From: Oxalobacteraceae bacterium
GTDB taxonomy: Bacteria; Pseudomonadota; Gammaproteobacteria; Burkholderiales; Burkholderiaceae_D
DNA: 64,000 bases
Assembly: GCA_030698225.1 (NCBI GenBank)
Contig: JAUYNR010000047.1
Coordinates: 87,844 to 151,843, forward strand
Direction: 5' to 3'
The position numbers were made by a program, and so were the translations under genes. The notes below the pieces were generated by a model, which was not told where the DNA came from, searched no databases, and worked only from the letters and a program-made list of their open reading frames with translations. Numbering within the stretch: the first letter of the stretch is position 1; the number at the start of each line of letters is the position of its first letter. This document shows positions 51,571-60,361 of this stretch, one piece after another.

Positions 51571-54072
51571 ATGTTGCATTTGATTACCTTGTTGCGCGGC
51601 CACGGCCGCGTGTTGCTGTTGTTACTGCTGTTGTGCACTTTGGGCGCTGCCGCCCAGGCCGCCGATGTGCTGTCCGCCGCCAAGCCTGCCGCCGCGCCGG
51701 CTGCGGCAGATGCACCGCCGGTGGTGAAACCGATCGCGGTGCCGAATATTGCAGCCGCAGCAGAAGCGGCCGATGCGCTGTTGCGCGATATCGTCGCAGG
51801 CCTGGCGCCGGCGCCCAAGCTGACGGCAATCGGCGCCGAGCTGAACGTTTTCGGGCGCGATTTCGAGGCTACCGGAAAAGAGACCGCGCTGGCACTGGGA
51901 GCGATTTATTCACCGGAGCAGCTGCGCGAACTCGATACGCGCTGGCTCTCGCTACTGGCCCGGCTGGGCAAGTGGGAACAGATACTTACCAACCGCGCGG
52001 TCCTGCTCGAAGGCAATCTGACCCAACTCGATGGATTGCAGCAGACCTGGCACACCACGCTTAAAGTTGCGCGCGAAACCGACGCACCCGGCGCAGTGCA
52101 GGAGCGTGCGAATGCGGTGCTGACCGAGATCGAGCGGGTGCGGCGGCTGGTGGACAAGGCGCGCTCCGAGATACTGACGCTGCAAGCCGAGGTCAGCCGC
52201 TTCGAGACCCGCTGCGCCGCGCAGCGCGCGCAGCTCAAGCGTGCCACCGATGCCGCGCTGGAAAGTCTGCTGCTGCGTGACAGCGTGCCGATCTGGAGCG
52301 CCGACAGCAGCGCCGAGGGCCAGGTCGAACGGCTGCAAGAGTTCAAGCGCGCGATGCAAGCCGATCAGGTGACGATTGGGCAGTACCTGCTGGCGAGCTA
52401 TAAGAGCGGAGTTTTCCTGCTGCTGCTGGCAACGCTGTTCCTGCTCGGACTGTGGCGCATCCGAGCCCAGATACGGCGCCGCACCGAGGCCGATCCGGAA
52501 CTGGCCAGCACCGCCTGGGTGTTCGAACATCCGGGCGCGATTGTGGTGCTGTTAATCTCCATCATCAGTTCGTGGGTGCTGGAGTACGCGCCGCGTGAAT
52601 TCAAGCTGTTGCTGCTGACGCTGGTGCTGCCACCGACGATTGTGATCCTGCGGCGCCTGATCCACCGCAACCTGGCCTCTTTCCTGTATGCGCTGCTGGT
52701 GCTGTATGTGGTCAACCGGCTGCGCGAAATGTTCGGCGCGGCGCTGGTGTGGGAGCGGCTGCTGTTCGAGTTGCAGTTGGCCGGCACGCTGCTGTTCCTG
52801 TTCTGGTTCCTGCGGCCGCGACGGCTGTCCCGGCTGCCGCTCGAAGTCACCGGAGATAAGGCTTTCAAGTGGTCGCTGCGGATCGCGCGGGTCGCCACGC
52901 TGGCTTTCGCATTCGCACTGGTGGCCGAAGTGCTGGGCTATTCGCAGCTCGGGCGCTTCCTGAATGCGGCGATGCTGACTGCGCTGTATTCCGGCGTGAT
53001 CCTGTATGCGGCGCTGCGCGCGCTGGTCAGCCTGTCGACCCTGGCGCTGCATGTCTGGCCGCTGCGTTCGCTGGCCATGGTGCGGCACTACAAACCCTTG
53101 CTGGAGCGCCGCCTGCAGCGTGGCGCGCACTGGCTGATGCTGGGCTGGTGGGTCTTGACCACGCTCGATATCTTTGCATTGCGCAAACCGATTTTCGACT
53201 TCGCTGTCCGCGCACTCAGCGCCGAAGTCGCGATCGGTGCGCTGCATGTGTCGCTGGCTGACGTGCTGGCTTTTGGCGGCACCATCTGGGCCGCCTTCCT
53301 GCTCTCGCGGCTGCTGCGCTTTGTGCTTGAAGAGGATATCTTTCCGCGCATTGCGCTGGCGCGCGGCATCCCGTACGCGCTGTCGATGGTGCTGCATTAC
53401 GTGTTGCTGGTGGCCGGCTTCATTTTGGCCATCGTCGCCACCGGCGTCGATCTGGACCGCTTCACGATACTGATCAGCGCGTTCGGGGTCGGTGCCGGTT
53501 TCGGCTTGCAGGGCCTGGTCAAGGATTTCATGTCCGGGCTGGTGCTGCTGTTCGAACGCCCGATAAAAGTGGGGGACGCCATCGAGACCACCTTGCGCTC
53601 CGGCCAGATCAAGAGCATCGGTATTCGCGCCAGTATCCTGCGCACCTGGGATGGCGCCGAAGTGGTGGTGCCGAATGCAGCGCTGGTTTCGAACGATGTG
53701 GTCAACTGGACCCTGTCGGACCGCCAGTGCCGGATCGAAATCCCGCTCGGCATTGCCCATGGCAGCGACCCGGAACAGGTGCTGGCGCTGCTGGTTGGCG
53801 TCGCATCCGAACATGCGGAAGTGCTCGAAGAACCGGCGCCGGACGTCTACTTCGAAGGGTTCGGCACCGACGCACTGAACTTCAGGTTGCGCTGCTGGAC
53901 CGGACAATACGACCGCTTCAACCCGATACGCAGCGAATTGTGCGTCGCGGTCAGCAAGGCACTGGCCGCAGCCGGCATCGAAATAGCGTTGCCGCAGCGC
54001 GACCTGCATCTGCGCAGCATGGACGATAGGGTGCTGCAACAGTTGCGCGGCAGCCTGCAGCCGCCGACCTAA
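51571..54072 (+). CDS. MscS-family mechanosensitive channel with DUF3772 domain
   Basis: 833 residues. Signal peptide (1-31, ends AQA-AD), a periplasmic helical DUF3772-type domain (about 60-270, with long coiled segments such as RVRRLVDKARSEILTLQAEV), about ten helices from 275, then the MscS core: pore helix FGVGAGFGLQGLVKDFMSG at about 640-658 and the beta domain ERPIKVGDAIETT, WDGAEVVVPNAAL. Releases solutes under osmotic downshift. The length matches the MscK/MscM-like group but not exactly either. Confidence 0.9.
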   Translation: MLHLITLLRGHGRVLLLLLLLCTLGAAAQAADVLSAAKPAAAPAAADAPPVVKPIAVPNIAAAAEAADALLRDIVAGLAPAPKLTAIGAELNVFGRDFEATGKETALALGAIYSPEQLRELDTRWLSLLARLGKWEQILTNRAVLLEGNLTQLDGLQQTWHTTLKVARETDAPGAVQERANAVLTEIERVRRLVDKARSEILTLQAEVSRFETRCAAQRAQLKRATDAALESLLLRDSVPIWSADSSAEGQVERLQEFKRAMQADQVTIGQYLLASYKSGVFLLLLATLFLLGLWRIRAQIRRRTEADPELASTAWVFEHPGAIVVLLISIISSWVLEYAPREFKLLLLTLVLPPTIVILRRLIHRNLASFLYALLVLYVVNRLREMFGAALVWERLLFELQLAGTLLFLFWFLRPRRLSRLPLEVTGDKAFKWSLRIARVATLAFAFALVAEVLGYSQLGRFLNAAMLTALYSGVILYAALRALVSLSTLALHVWPLRSLAMVRHYKPLLERRLQRGAHWLMLGWWVLTTLDIFALRKPIFDFAVRALSAEVAIGALHVSLADVLAFGGTIWAAFLLSRLLRFVLEEDIFPRIALARGIPYALSMVLHYVLLVAGFILAIVATGVDLDRFTILISAFGVGAGFGLQGLVKDFMSGLVLLFERPIKVGDAIETTLRSGQIKSIGIRASILRTWDGAEVVVPNAALVSNDVVNWTLSDRQCRIEIPLGIAHGSDPEQVLALLVGVASEHAEVLEEPAPDVYFEGFGTDALNFRLRCWTGQYDRFNPIRSELCVAVSKALAAAGIEIALPQRDLHLRSMDDRVLQQLRGSLQPPT

Positions 54073-54106
54073 TGCGTCCGTAGCGCCGGCTTCCCAACCT
54101 GCAGAA

Positions 54107-54182
54107 ATACATGGGGTATGCCGATTTTTATGGCATTTTCCGCATAATATTAAAGCGCTACATAAAATACACTAAGCGGTAT
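54107..54182 (+). repeat. Dispersed palindromic intergenic element, copy C
   Basis: CATGGGGTATGCCG, then TTTTTATGGCATTTTCCGC followed by ATAATATTA, then GCGCTACATAAAATACACT. The TATGGCATTTTCCGCAT core is identical to copy B on the other strand at 12884. It lies between the converging MscS and histidine kinase genes. Confidence 0.75.
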
Positions 54183-54185
54183 CTG

Positions 54186-55538
54186 TTATCCGTGGGGCAG
54201 CGTCAGCAGCGCTTCCAGGCCGCCGTCCGGGTGATTGCGCAGCGTCAGGCTGCCGCCGTGCTGTTCGGCGATATTGCGGGCGATGGTCAGGCCGAGGCCG
54301 GTGCCGCCGCTCTGGCGCGAGCGTGACGTCTCGATCCGGTAGAACGGCTCGAACACGCGCGCCAGCTGGTCGGGCGCAATGCCGGGGCCGTGATCGCGGA
54401 TCCGGATCACGATCTGGCCGGCGGCGCCGCTGTCCAGCGCCACGCCGACATCAGCCGACTGGCCGTATTTGACCGCATTGTCGACCAGGTTGACCAGGCA
54501 GCGCCGCAGCGTATTCGGACGCGCCAGCACCGGTTTGCCGGCGTGCCCGGACAGGCTGACTTGCTGGCCGGCGTCAACGGCGTCGCTGCAGACGCTGTCG
54601 AGCAGCGAATCCAGGTCGAGGCGCTGCATCGGCTCGGCCGAGGCCATGCTGCGCGCCAGCTCCAGCCCTTCACGCACCATGTGCTGCGTCGCCGACAGAT
54701 CGCCGATCAGCTTGTCGCGCAACTCGGCGTCAGTCACTTTCTCCAGCCGCAGCCGCAGCCGCGTCAGCGGCGTCTGCAGGTCGTGCGTGATGGCCGCCAG
54801 CATCTGCGTGCGCTGCTGGATGTGCTCGCGGATGCGCTTTTGCATCGCATTGAAGGCGCTGCCGGCCTGACGGATTTCGCTGCTGCCGGTCAGCGCCAGC
54901 GGCGGGTGATTCAAGTCATTGCCCAGATCGAAGGCGGCCTGCGCCAGCTGCTTGAGAGGACGCATCGTCATCCGCGCCACCAGGTATGCCAGCACCCCGA
55001 TGCTGCACACGAACAGCGCCAGATTCAGCAGGAAATCGCGGTGCAGCGGCGGCACGCCGCTGCGCGGCGGCAACACTATCATCCGCAACAAGGTGCCGTC
55101 GCGCAGCGTGATGCGGGCCACTTCGCAACTCCGGTTCCAGGCTGTCGGCGCCGTGCTGCGCACCCGGTGCGACGGCCGGCACTCTGCGCCGCGGGCCTGC
55201 AGCGAGGCGACCCGGTACTCCGGCCCCAGTTGCGCGCCCAGCGCCTTGGCGAAGGCCGAAGGCGCGGCCTGCTCGCCCGCGCCGGGGCGCGCCGATTCGA
55301 CCCGCAAGCCGATCCGTTTCGCGGTTTCCAGGAACGCTTGCCGGTTGGCCGCCGGCAATGCGTCCAGTGCCAGCGTCAATTGTTCGGCCCGCTCGACCTG
55401 ATGCACATCGCGGAACTGGCCGATGGTGCGCTGCCGCTCGCTGCTGGAGAGCCAGAACGTCAGCGCGCTCGCGCCCAGCGTGCCGCACAGCAGAATCAGA
55501 AATACGCGCCCGGTCATCGAGTTGAAAAAATTCTTCAT
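54186..55538 (-). CDS. Inner-membrane sensor histidine kinase (EnvZ/CpxA-like)
   Basis: 450 residues. TM1 at about 10-30, a periplasmic sensor of about 140 residues, TM2 near 180-200 (LALFVCSIGVLAYLVARM), HAMP (RPLKQLAQAAFDLGND), phospho-acceptor His in MLAAITHDLQTPLTRLR, N box NLVDNAVKYG, DHGPGI and GGTGLGLTIARNI. Start at 55538; the frame is open upstream through the regulator gene only as a shadow. Four-base overlap with the response regulator. Confidence 0.92.
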   Translation of the reverse strand: MKNFFNSMTGRVFLILLCGTLGASALTFWLSSSERQRTIGQFRDVHQVERAEQLTLALDALPAANRQAFLETAKRIGLRVESARPGAGEQAAPSAFAKALGAQLGPEYRVASLQARGAECRPSHRVRSTAPTAWNRSCEVARITLRDGTLLRMIVLPPRSGVPPLHRDFLLNLALFVCSIGVLAYLVARMTMRPLKQLAQAAFDLGNDLNHPPLALTGSSEIRQAGSAFNAMQKRIREHIQQRTQMLAAITHDLQTPLTRLRLRLEKVTDAELRDKLIGDLSATQHMVREGLELARSMASAEPMQRLDLDSLLDSVCSDAVDAGQQVSLSGHAGKPVLARPNTLRRCLVNLVDNAVKYGQSADVGVALDSGAAGQIVIRIRDHGPGIAPDQLARVFEPFYRIETSRSRQSGGTGLGLTIARNIAEQHGGSLTLRNHPDGGLEALLTLPHG

Positions 55539-56263
55539 GCCGCACTCTCCGCCTGCACCGCAACCGACAGCACATAGCCGCCGTTGCGCACGGTCTTGAT
55601 GATTTGCGGCGAGCGCGCATCTTCGCCCAGCTTCTGGCGCAGGCGGCTGATCTGGATATCGATCGAGCGGTCGAACGGGTCGGCGTCGCGGCCCTGCGTC
55701 AGGTTCAGCAACTGGTCGCGGTTCAGGACCCGGTTCGGATGTTCGAGGAAAATCTTCAGCAGCCGAAATTCGGCGCCCGACAGCATGATCACCAGTTGTT
55801 GCGGACTGAGCAGATGGCGCGCGGTCAGGTCCAGCGTCCAGCCGGCGAACAGCAGCCGCTGCGCCCCCTGGTCGCCATGGTTGGACGGCAGTGCATGGCT
55901 GCGGCGCAGTACGCTGCGGATGCGCGCCAGCAGTTCGCGCGGCTCGAACGGCTTCGGCAGATAATCGTCGGCGCCCATTTCCAGGCCCAGGATGCGGTCC
56001 AGTGGTTCGTTGCGCGCGGTCAGCATGATCACCGGCATCTGCGACTTCGCGCGCAGATTGCGGCACAGCGTCAGGCCGTCGTCGCCCGGCAGGTTCAAGT
56101 CCAGCACAATCAGGTCGATTTGCGCCTGTTCCAGCGTTTTCCACATCGCGCTGCCGTTTTCGGCGCTGTGCGCGATATAGCCGTTGTTGCTCAGGTAATC
56201 GGCCAGCAGCGAGCGGATTTCGCGATCGTCATCGACGATCAAGATGTGAGAAATGGGTTCCAT
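55535..56263 (-). CDS. OmpR-family response regulator
   Basis: 242 residues. Receiver domain with acidic DDD at 11-13, phosphorylated D55 in LIVLDLNLPGDDG and the switch Lys in LPKPFEPRE; C-terminal winged helix with VLNRDQLLNLTQGRDADPFDR and ISRLRQKLGED. It faces a Spy/CpxP-like gene across a symmetric operator (56306-56348), pointing to control of envelope stress defence and itself. ATG 56263 begins the receiver fold; the upstream frame lacks similarity. Confidence 0.93.
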   Translation of the reverse strand: MEPISHILIVDDDREIRSLLADYLSNNGYIAHSAENGSAMWKTLEQAQIDLIVLDLNLPGDDGLTLCRNLRAKSQMPVIMLTARNEPLDRILGLEMGADDYLPKPFEPRELLARIRSVLRRSHALPSNHGDQGAQRLLFAGWTLDLTARHLLSPQQLVIMLSGAEFRLLKIFLEHPNRVLNRDQLLNLTQGRDADPFDRSIDIQISRLRQKLGEDARSPQIIKTVRNGGYVLSVAVQAESAA

Positions 56264-56305
56264 AGGGGATAGATTATGGCGGCTGGCGCGCGCAGGGAAG
56301 CGGCG

Positions 56306-56348
56306 TTTTGTATCTTCTTGTAATCGCGAATTACACAACGATACAAAA
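56306..56348. promoter_or_regulatory. Nested palindrome in divergent promoter (likely regulator-binding site)
   Basis: TTTTGTATC (56306-56314) and GATACAAAA (56340-56348) enclose TGTAAT (56319-56324) and ATTACA (56330-56335), all centred on 56327. Each half also reads as a 10-base direct repeat (TTGTATCTTC, TTGTAATCGC), the usual head-to-tail format for OmpR-type regulators. It lies 43 bases from the regulator start and about 100 from the Spy-like start. Confidence 0.65.
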
Positions 56349-56446
56349 AGCCGCGCTGCCGACACTTGCCAGATACATTGGCGGCGCAGAGTGGGTCCAT
56401 GTGCAGTGCACATGCTTATCGACCAACGCACTCAAGAGGAAATACC

Positions 56447-56947
56447 ATGCATAAATTTACCAAAAGCATCATCATCGGCATCACGGCACTGGCTCTGGGC
56501 GGCACCGCGCTGGCGCAAATTCCGCCCTCCGACGGCGCCGGCAAAACCGGCATGATGCAGGGCAAACCGGACAACCAGGACAGATACGCACAACGCGCTG
56601 AGCGCATGAAGGAGCACATGGCCAGGCGCCAGGCCGATCTGCATGCGCAGCTGAAACTGAGCCCGGCCCAGGAACCGGCCTGGAAAGCCTATACCGACAG
56701 CATGACGCCGCCCGCCATGAAAGACCGCCCGGACCGCAGCGCGCTGCAAGCGATGCCGGCACCGCAACGGATGCAAGCGATGCTGGAGCGGATGCAGCAA
56801 AATCAGGCCCGGATGGAAACCCACCTGGCTGCATTGAAGACGTTTTACGCTACCCTCACGCCGGAACAGCAAAAAACCTTCGATGCGGAGTTCCGCCATG
56901 GCCGCGGCCATGGTCGCGGCCATCATCGCGGTGGCATGTGGAAGTAA
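56447..56947 (+). CDS. Spy/CpxP-like periplasmic protein
   Basis: 166 residues. Signal peptide 1-23 (ITALALGGTALA-Q), then a charged helical domain with two LTxxQ-type repeats: LKLSPAQEPAW and ATLTPEQQKTF. The end is His/Gly/Arg-rich (RHGRGHGRGHHRGGMWK), which may bind metal. Family members act as periplasmic chaperones or feedback inhibitors of a sensor kinase. Divergent from the OmpR-type system, so probably its target. A terminator follows. Confidence 0.85.
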   Translation: MHKFTKSIIIGITALALGGTALAQIPPSDGAGKTGMMQGKPDNQDRYAQRAERMKEHMARRQADLHAQLKLSPAQEPAWKAYTDSMTPPAMKDRPDRSALQAMPAPQRMQAMLERMQQNQARMETHLAALKTFYATLTPEQQKTFDAEFRHGRGHGRGHHRGGMWK

Positions 56948-56966
56948 TCGAGCTTTTGATAAAAAA

Positions 56967-56992
56967 CGGCGCCGCAAGGCGCCGCTTTTTTT
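56967..56992 (+). terminator. Rho-independent terminator after Spy-like gene
   Basis: CGGCGCC (56967-56973) / GGCGCCG (56978-56984), GCAA tetraloop, then CTTTTTTT. An A-run precedes it, so it may work in both directions. Confidence 0.9.
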
Positions 56993-57169
56993 GTGGCATT
57001 GTCGTCGATCCTTGCGCCCCCATCCGCGCAGCACTGTGGCCGGTTGCTCATCGTCGGCGGCATCAATGGCGTCGGGATCGCGCGCGGTGAAGTTGGCTTG
57101 ATGCAGACTGGAGCCGGATTGCCAAGTCATGCTATAAATGGGACGAATTAACTACCAGCGAGCATCGAT

Positions 57170-57508
57170 ATGCTAATCACGTTCAAATCCAAGGCCGCCG
57201 CCGAAGTCGTCATGTACAAGGAGCATGCAAAACCCATCCTCGATCTGCTGCACAAGGATGTCGAGCGCGGCGTCATCACCGCCGCCGAAACCGCCAGCGC
57301 GATCGCCAAGCTGGAAGCGGAAATCGCCGCCAGCCGGCTGCCCCCGACGCCGGAACAGGTGCAGCACGACGTCGCCGCGCAGGACGGCGCTGCGGGCGAC
57401 GACGATGAGCCGGTCGAAATCGTCGCGTTTGCGTCGCGCGCCTATCCGCTGCTGGAAATGCTGCGCGCTGCCCACCGGGACGGCCGCGACGTCGTCTGGG
57501 GCGTCTGA
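57170..57508 (+). CDS. DUF1840 protein
   Basis: 112 residues. MLITFKSKAAAEVVMYKEHAK start, LLDLLHKD-like helix, acidic linker (GAAGDDDEPVEI) and the ending AYPLLEMLRAAHRDGRDVVWGV match DUF1840, a betaproteobacterial family of unknown function. Cytoplasmic, no membrane segment. Confidence 0.88.
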   Translation: MLITFKSKAAAEVVMYKEHAKPILDLLHKDVERGVITAAETASAIAKLEAEIAASRLPPTPEQVQHDVAAQDGAAGDDDEPVEIVAFASRAYPLLEMLRAAHRDGRDVVWGV

Positions 57509-57537
57509 CCGCGCAGAGCCCTTCAAACTCAAAGAAA

Positions 57538-57615
57538 TGCAGGAGTATGCTGGTAATTAATGCATTTCCCGCATTATTTCATTGTGACTTTAAAAATACA
57601 TAATGTAGTATTTTG
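57538..57615 (+). repeat. Dispersed palindromic intergenic element, copy E
   Basis: GCAGGAGTATGC start (as in copy D), core TGCATTTCCCGCATTATTT, end TAAAAATACATAATGTAGTATTTT (as in copy A; TACATAATGTA is itself a palindrome). It lies between DUF1840 and the LysE exporter gene. Confidence 0.7.
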
Positions 57616-57740
57616 ATGGCGAAAAAAACCGCAGCAGCGTGCCGGCGGCGCGTCGCCATAATCTGCCGCATTCGGCCCTGACTTCGTTACAATCGGATCT
57701 TTATCCGGCTTATGCGCCCCCGCTCGGCGCCAGACTCCCC

Positions 57741-58376
57741 ATGTCCCTGTTCGGAATCGTCAATTTCGGCCTGTTTTGCATCGCCGTCATGCTGCTCAAC
57801 GCCACGCCCGGCCCGGACACCGCGTATATCGTCGGGCGCAGCATCGCCCAGGGCCGCGCTGCGGGGCTGGTGTCGGCGCTCGGCATTTCGGCCGGCTGCC
57901 TGGTCCATTCGGTCGCATCGGCGCTCGGCCTGACCGCGATCCTGGCGTCGTCGGCCAGCGCCTTCATGGTCATCAAGCTGGCCGGCGGCGCGTACCTGAT
58001 CTATCTCGGGCTGCGGATGCTGTGTTCCAGGTCGGCGCGGCCGACCGATTCTGCTGCGGTCACCGACCTGCGCCCGCTGCCGACCATTTTCTGGCAGGCG
58101 GTGGCAACCAATCTGCTCAATCCGAAGGTGATCCTGTTCTTCCTGTCGTTTTTCCCGCAGTTCGTGCGCGCCGATTCGCCCCGAAAAACTGCCGCATTCC
58201 TGCTGCTGGGATTGGTTTTCGTGCTGCTCAGCACGGTCTGGAACAGCGGCACCGCATTTCTCGCCGGCACGCTGGCGCGCCGCGCCGGCCGCAGCCCGCA
58301 TGCCAGGCTCTGGCTGGAGCGCCTGGTCGGCACCGCATTCATCGCGCTTGGCGCTAAATTAATTACGAAAAACTAA
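57741..58376 (+). CDS. LysE/RhtB-family amino-acid exporter
   Basis: 211 residues, about six helices. NATPGPDTAYIVGRSIAQGRAAGLVSALG, given here by its key NATPGPD and GRAAG, is the family opening, and WQAVATNLLNPKVILFFLSFFPQF follows with the conserved NPK. Likely exports a neutral amino acid or homoserine lactone-type molecule. ATG 57741 is preferred to the earlier frame opening at 57639. It is one base from rsmB. Confidence 0.9.
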   Translation: MSLFGIVNFGLFCIAVMLLNATPGPDTAYIVGRSIAQGRAAGLVSALGISAGCLVHSVASALGLTAILASSASAFMVIKLAGGAYLIYLGLRMLCSRSARPTDSAAVTDLRPLPTIFWQAVATNLLNPKVILFFLSFFPQFVRADSPRKTAAFLLLGLVFVLLSTVWNSGTAFLAGTLARRAGRSPHARLWLERLVGTAFIALGAKLITKN

Positions 58377-58377
58377 C

Positions 58378-59757
58378 GTGACAACATCCACACTGAAAAT
58401 AGATTCCCTTTCCTATTCGCTGCTGCGCGCCGCCCAAGCGGTCGCGCTGGTGCGCGGCGGTACCGCTTTGCCGCTGGCGCTGGCCAAGGTGATTGCGCAG
58501 AGCAATACCCCGGTGGCGGCGCGCGGCGCGATCCAGGATATCGCCTACCGCGCGATGCGCCAGCTCGGACGCAGCGAAGTGCTGCTGTCGCTGCTGGCCA
58601 AAAAACAGCCTGATCCGGCCATCCTGCACAGCCTGTTGTGCTGCGCGCTGGCGCTGATCGCGCCCCCCGACGATGCGGCCGGGGCGCTGCCTTACGAAGT
58701 CTTCACGGTGGTCGATCAGGCGGTCACCGCGGCCTCCGCGCACGGCGACATGGCACATGCGAAGGGGATGGTGAATGCGGTGCTGCGGCGCTTTCTGCGC
58801 GAGCGCGACGCCTTGCTGCAGCAGGCACTGCAGCAGCCGTCGGCAGTCTGGAATTATCCGGACTGGTGGATCGCCGCCACCCAGAGCGCATACCCGAAAC
58901 AATGGCAAGCGATTCTGCAAGCCGGCAATACCGCGCCGCCGCTGACTTTGCGCATCAACTGCCGCCAGACCACGATGGCCGCTTATCTGACCTTGTTGGC
59001 AAGCAATGGCATGGCCGCGACCCAGATCGGCCCCTTTGCGGTGCGGCTGGAAAAACCGTTGCCGGTGAGCCAGATTCCGGGCTTCATGGCCGGACTGGTG
59101 TCGGTGCAGGACGCTAGCGCGCAACTGGCCGCACCGTTGCTGGACGTGCAGGATGGGATGCGGGTGCTGGATGCCTGCGCGGCACCGGGCGGCAAGACCG
59201 GGCATCTGCTGGAGTTGGCCGACATCGAACTGGTGGCGCTCGACAACGATGCCAGGCGCCTGCCCAGGATCGAAGAAAACCTGCAGCGCCTGCGCCTGCC
59301 GCCCTCACCCCCAACTGCTCTCCCGTCCACGGCAGAAGGCAGCGCAGCGAGCCGCTACGCGACTTGCACCTTAAAGACCGGCGATGCGCAAGCCCGCTAC
59401 TGGTGGGACGGCCAATTGTTCGACCGCATCCTGGCCGACGTGCCCTGTACCGCGTCCGGCATCGTGCGCCGCCATCCGGATATCCGCTGGCTGCGCCGCA
59501 AGAGCGATGCCGCGCAACTGGCGACGCTGTCCGGGCAGATCCTCGACAATCTTTGGCGCATGCTGCGCCCCGGTGGTAAATTGCTGTTTGTCACCTGTTC
59601 GGTCTGGCCGCAGGAGTCGCAGGCGCAGGCCGACGCGTTCGCGCTGCGCAACCAGGCCCGGCGCCTGCCTGCACCGGGCCAATTGCTGCCGGCCACCGGA
59701 TTGCTGGACGACCATGATGGTTTATTTTATGCATTGTTTCAAAAAGCATTCGATTGA
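58378..59757 (+). CDS. rsmB: 16S rRNA m5C967 methyltransferase
   Basis: 459 residues from GTG. N-terminal NusB-like RNA-binding domain (about 15-150) and a C-terminal SAM methyltransferase domain: LDACAAPGGKTGHL near 265, ADVPCTASGIVRRHPDI with C357 and LLFVTCSVWPQE with the catalytic C407. Residues about 308-330 (PPSPPTALPSTAEGSAASRYATC region) appear to derive from a dispersed repeat inserted in frame. It heads the rsmB - DUF4390 - ntrYX run. Confidence 0.93.
   Translation: MTTSTLKIDSLSYSLLRAAQAVALVRGGTALPLALAKVIAQSNTPVAARGAIQDIAYRAMRQLGRSEVLLSLLAKKQPDPAILHSLLCCALALIAPPDDAAGALPYEVFTVVDQAVTAASAHGDMAHAKGMVNAVLRRFLRERDALLQQALQQPSAVWNYPDWWIAATQSAYPKQWQAILQAGNTAPPLTLRINCRQTTMAAYLTLLASNGMAATQIGPFAVRLEKPLPVSQIPGFMAGLVSVQDASAQLAAPLLDVQDGMRVLDACAAPGGKTGHLLELADIELVALDNDARRLPRIEENLQRLRLPPSPPTALPSTAEGSAASRYATCTLKTGDAQARYWWDGQLFDRILADVPCTASGIVRRHPDIRWLRRKSDAAQLATLSGQILDNLWRMLRPGGKLLFVTCSVWPQESQAQADAFALRNQARRLPAPGQLLPATGLLDDHDGLFYALFQKAFD
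59299..59366 (+). repeat. Worn dispersed repeat in frame in rsmB
   Basis: CCCTCACCCCCAACTGCTCTCCCG followed by GCAGCGAGCCGCTACGCG. The C-rich part resembles the repeats at 6358 and 32384, but the complementary arm is degraded. It codes a Pro/Ser/Ala stretch between two strands of the methyltransferase domain. Confidence 0.5.
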
Positions 59758-59785
59758 ATAACCTTGTACAACGACTTCCAAGCGC

Positions 59786-60361
59786 GTGACTAGACGCCTA
59801 TTTCATCTTCTGAGCTGCTGCCTGCTGGCCTTGCTGGTGCATCTGCCGCTGGCGGCGCGCGCCGGCGATGCGGTCGAAACCGTGCAGGCGCAGCTGGAGG
59901 CCAGCGAGGATGGTTATAAACTCCAGGCCAGTTTTGCGTTCGAACTCAATCGCGGGCTGGAAGATGCAATCATGCGCGGCATGCCGCTGTCGTTTACCAC
60001 CGAGGTCGAACTGACGCGGCCGCGCTGGTACTGGTTCGACGAGAAGGCGTTGCTGGCTTCGCGCACCGTGCGCATTTCCTACAATGTGCTGACGCGCCGC
60101 TATCATGCAGCGGTCAGCGGCAGCTTGCAGCAGAGTTTTGCCACGCTGGATGAAGCGCTGTCGCTGATCCGGCATCCGGGGCGCTGGCTGGTGGCGGAAA
60201 ACGGCCGGCTGAAGGCGGGCGAAACCTACCGGGTCGGGGTCCGCATGCGGCTCGACGTGACGCAGCTGACCAAGCCGTTCCAGATCAATGCGCTCAACAA
60301 CAGCGACTGGCAAATGGCCTCCGACTGGAAGCGCTTCAGTTTCAAGGTGGAACAGCAGTGA
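59786..60361 (+). CDS. DUF4390 protein
   Basis: 191 residues with a signal peptide or N-terminal anchor (LLSCCLLALLVHLPLAARA) and a periplasmic beta-rich domain: FAFELNRGLEDAIMRGMPL, RPRWYWFDEKALLASRTVRISYN (key WYWFDE), LRHP-type end. Usually found between rsmB and ntrY in betaproteobacteria; it may help NtrY sense the periplasm, but this is unproven. GTG start, and it overlaps ntrY by four bases. Confidence 0.88.
   Translation: MTRRLFHLLSCCLLALLVHLPLAARAGDAVETVQAQLEASEDGYKLQASFAFELNRGLEDAIMRGMPLSFTTEVELTRPRWYWFDEKALLASRTVRISYNVLTRRYHAAVSGSLQQSFATLDEALSLIRHPGRWLVAENGRLKAGETYRVGVRMRLDVTQLTKPFQINALNNSDWQMASDWKRFSFKVEQQ

Noticed and set aside
55539..56144. N-terminal extension of the EnvZ/CpxA-like kinase frame
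   Set aside because: It runs in another frame through the response regulator gene and is Arg/Pro/Ala-rich; the kinase begins with MKNFFNSM at 55538.
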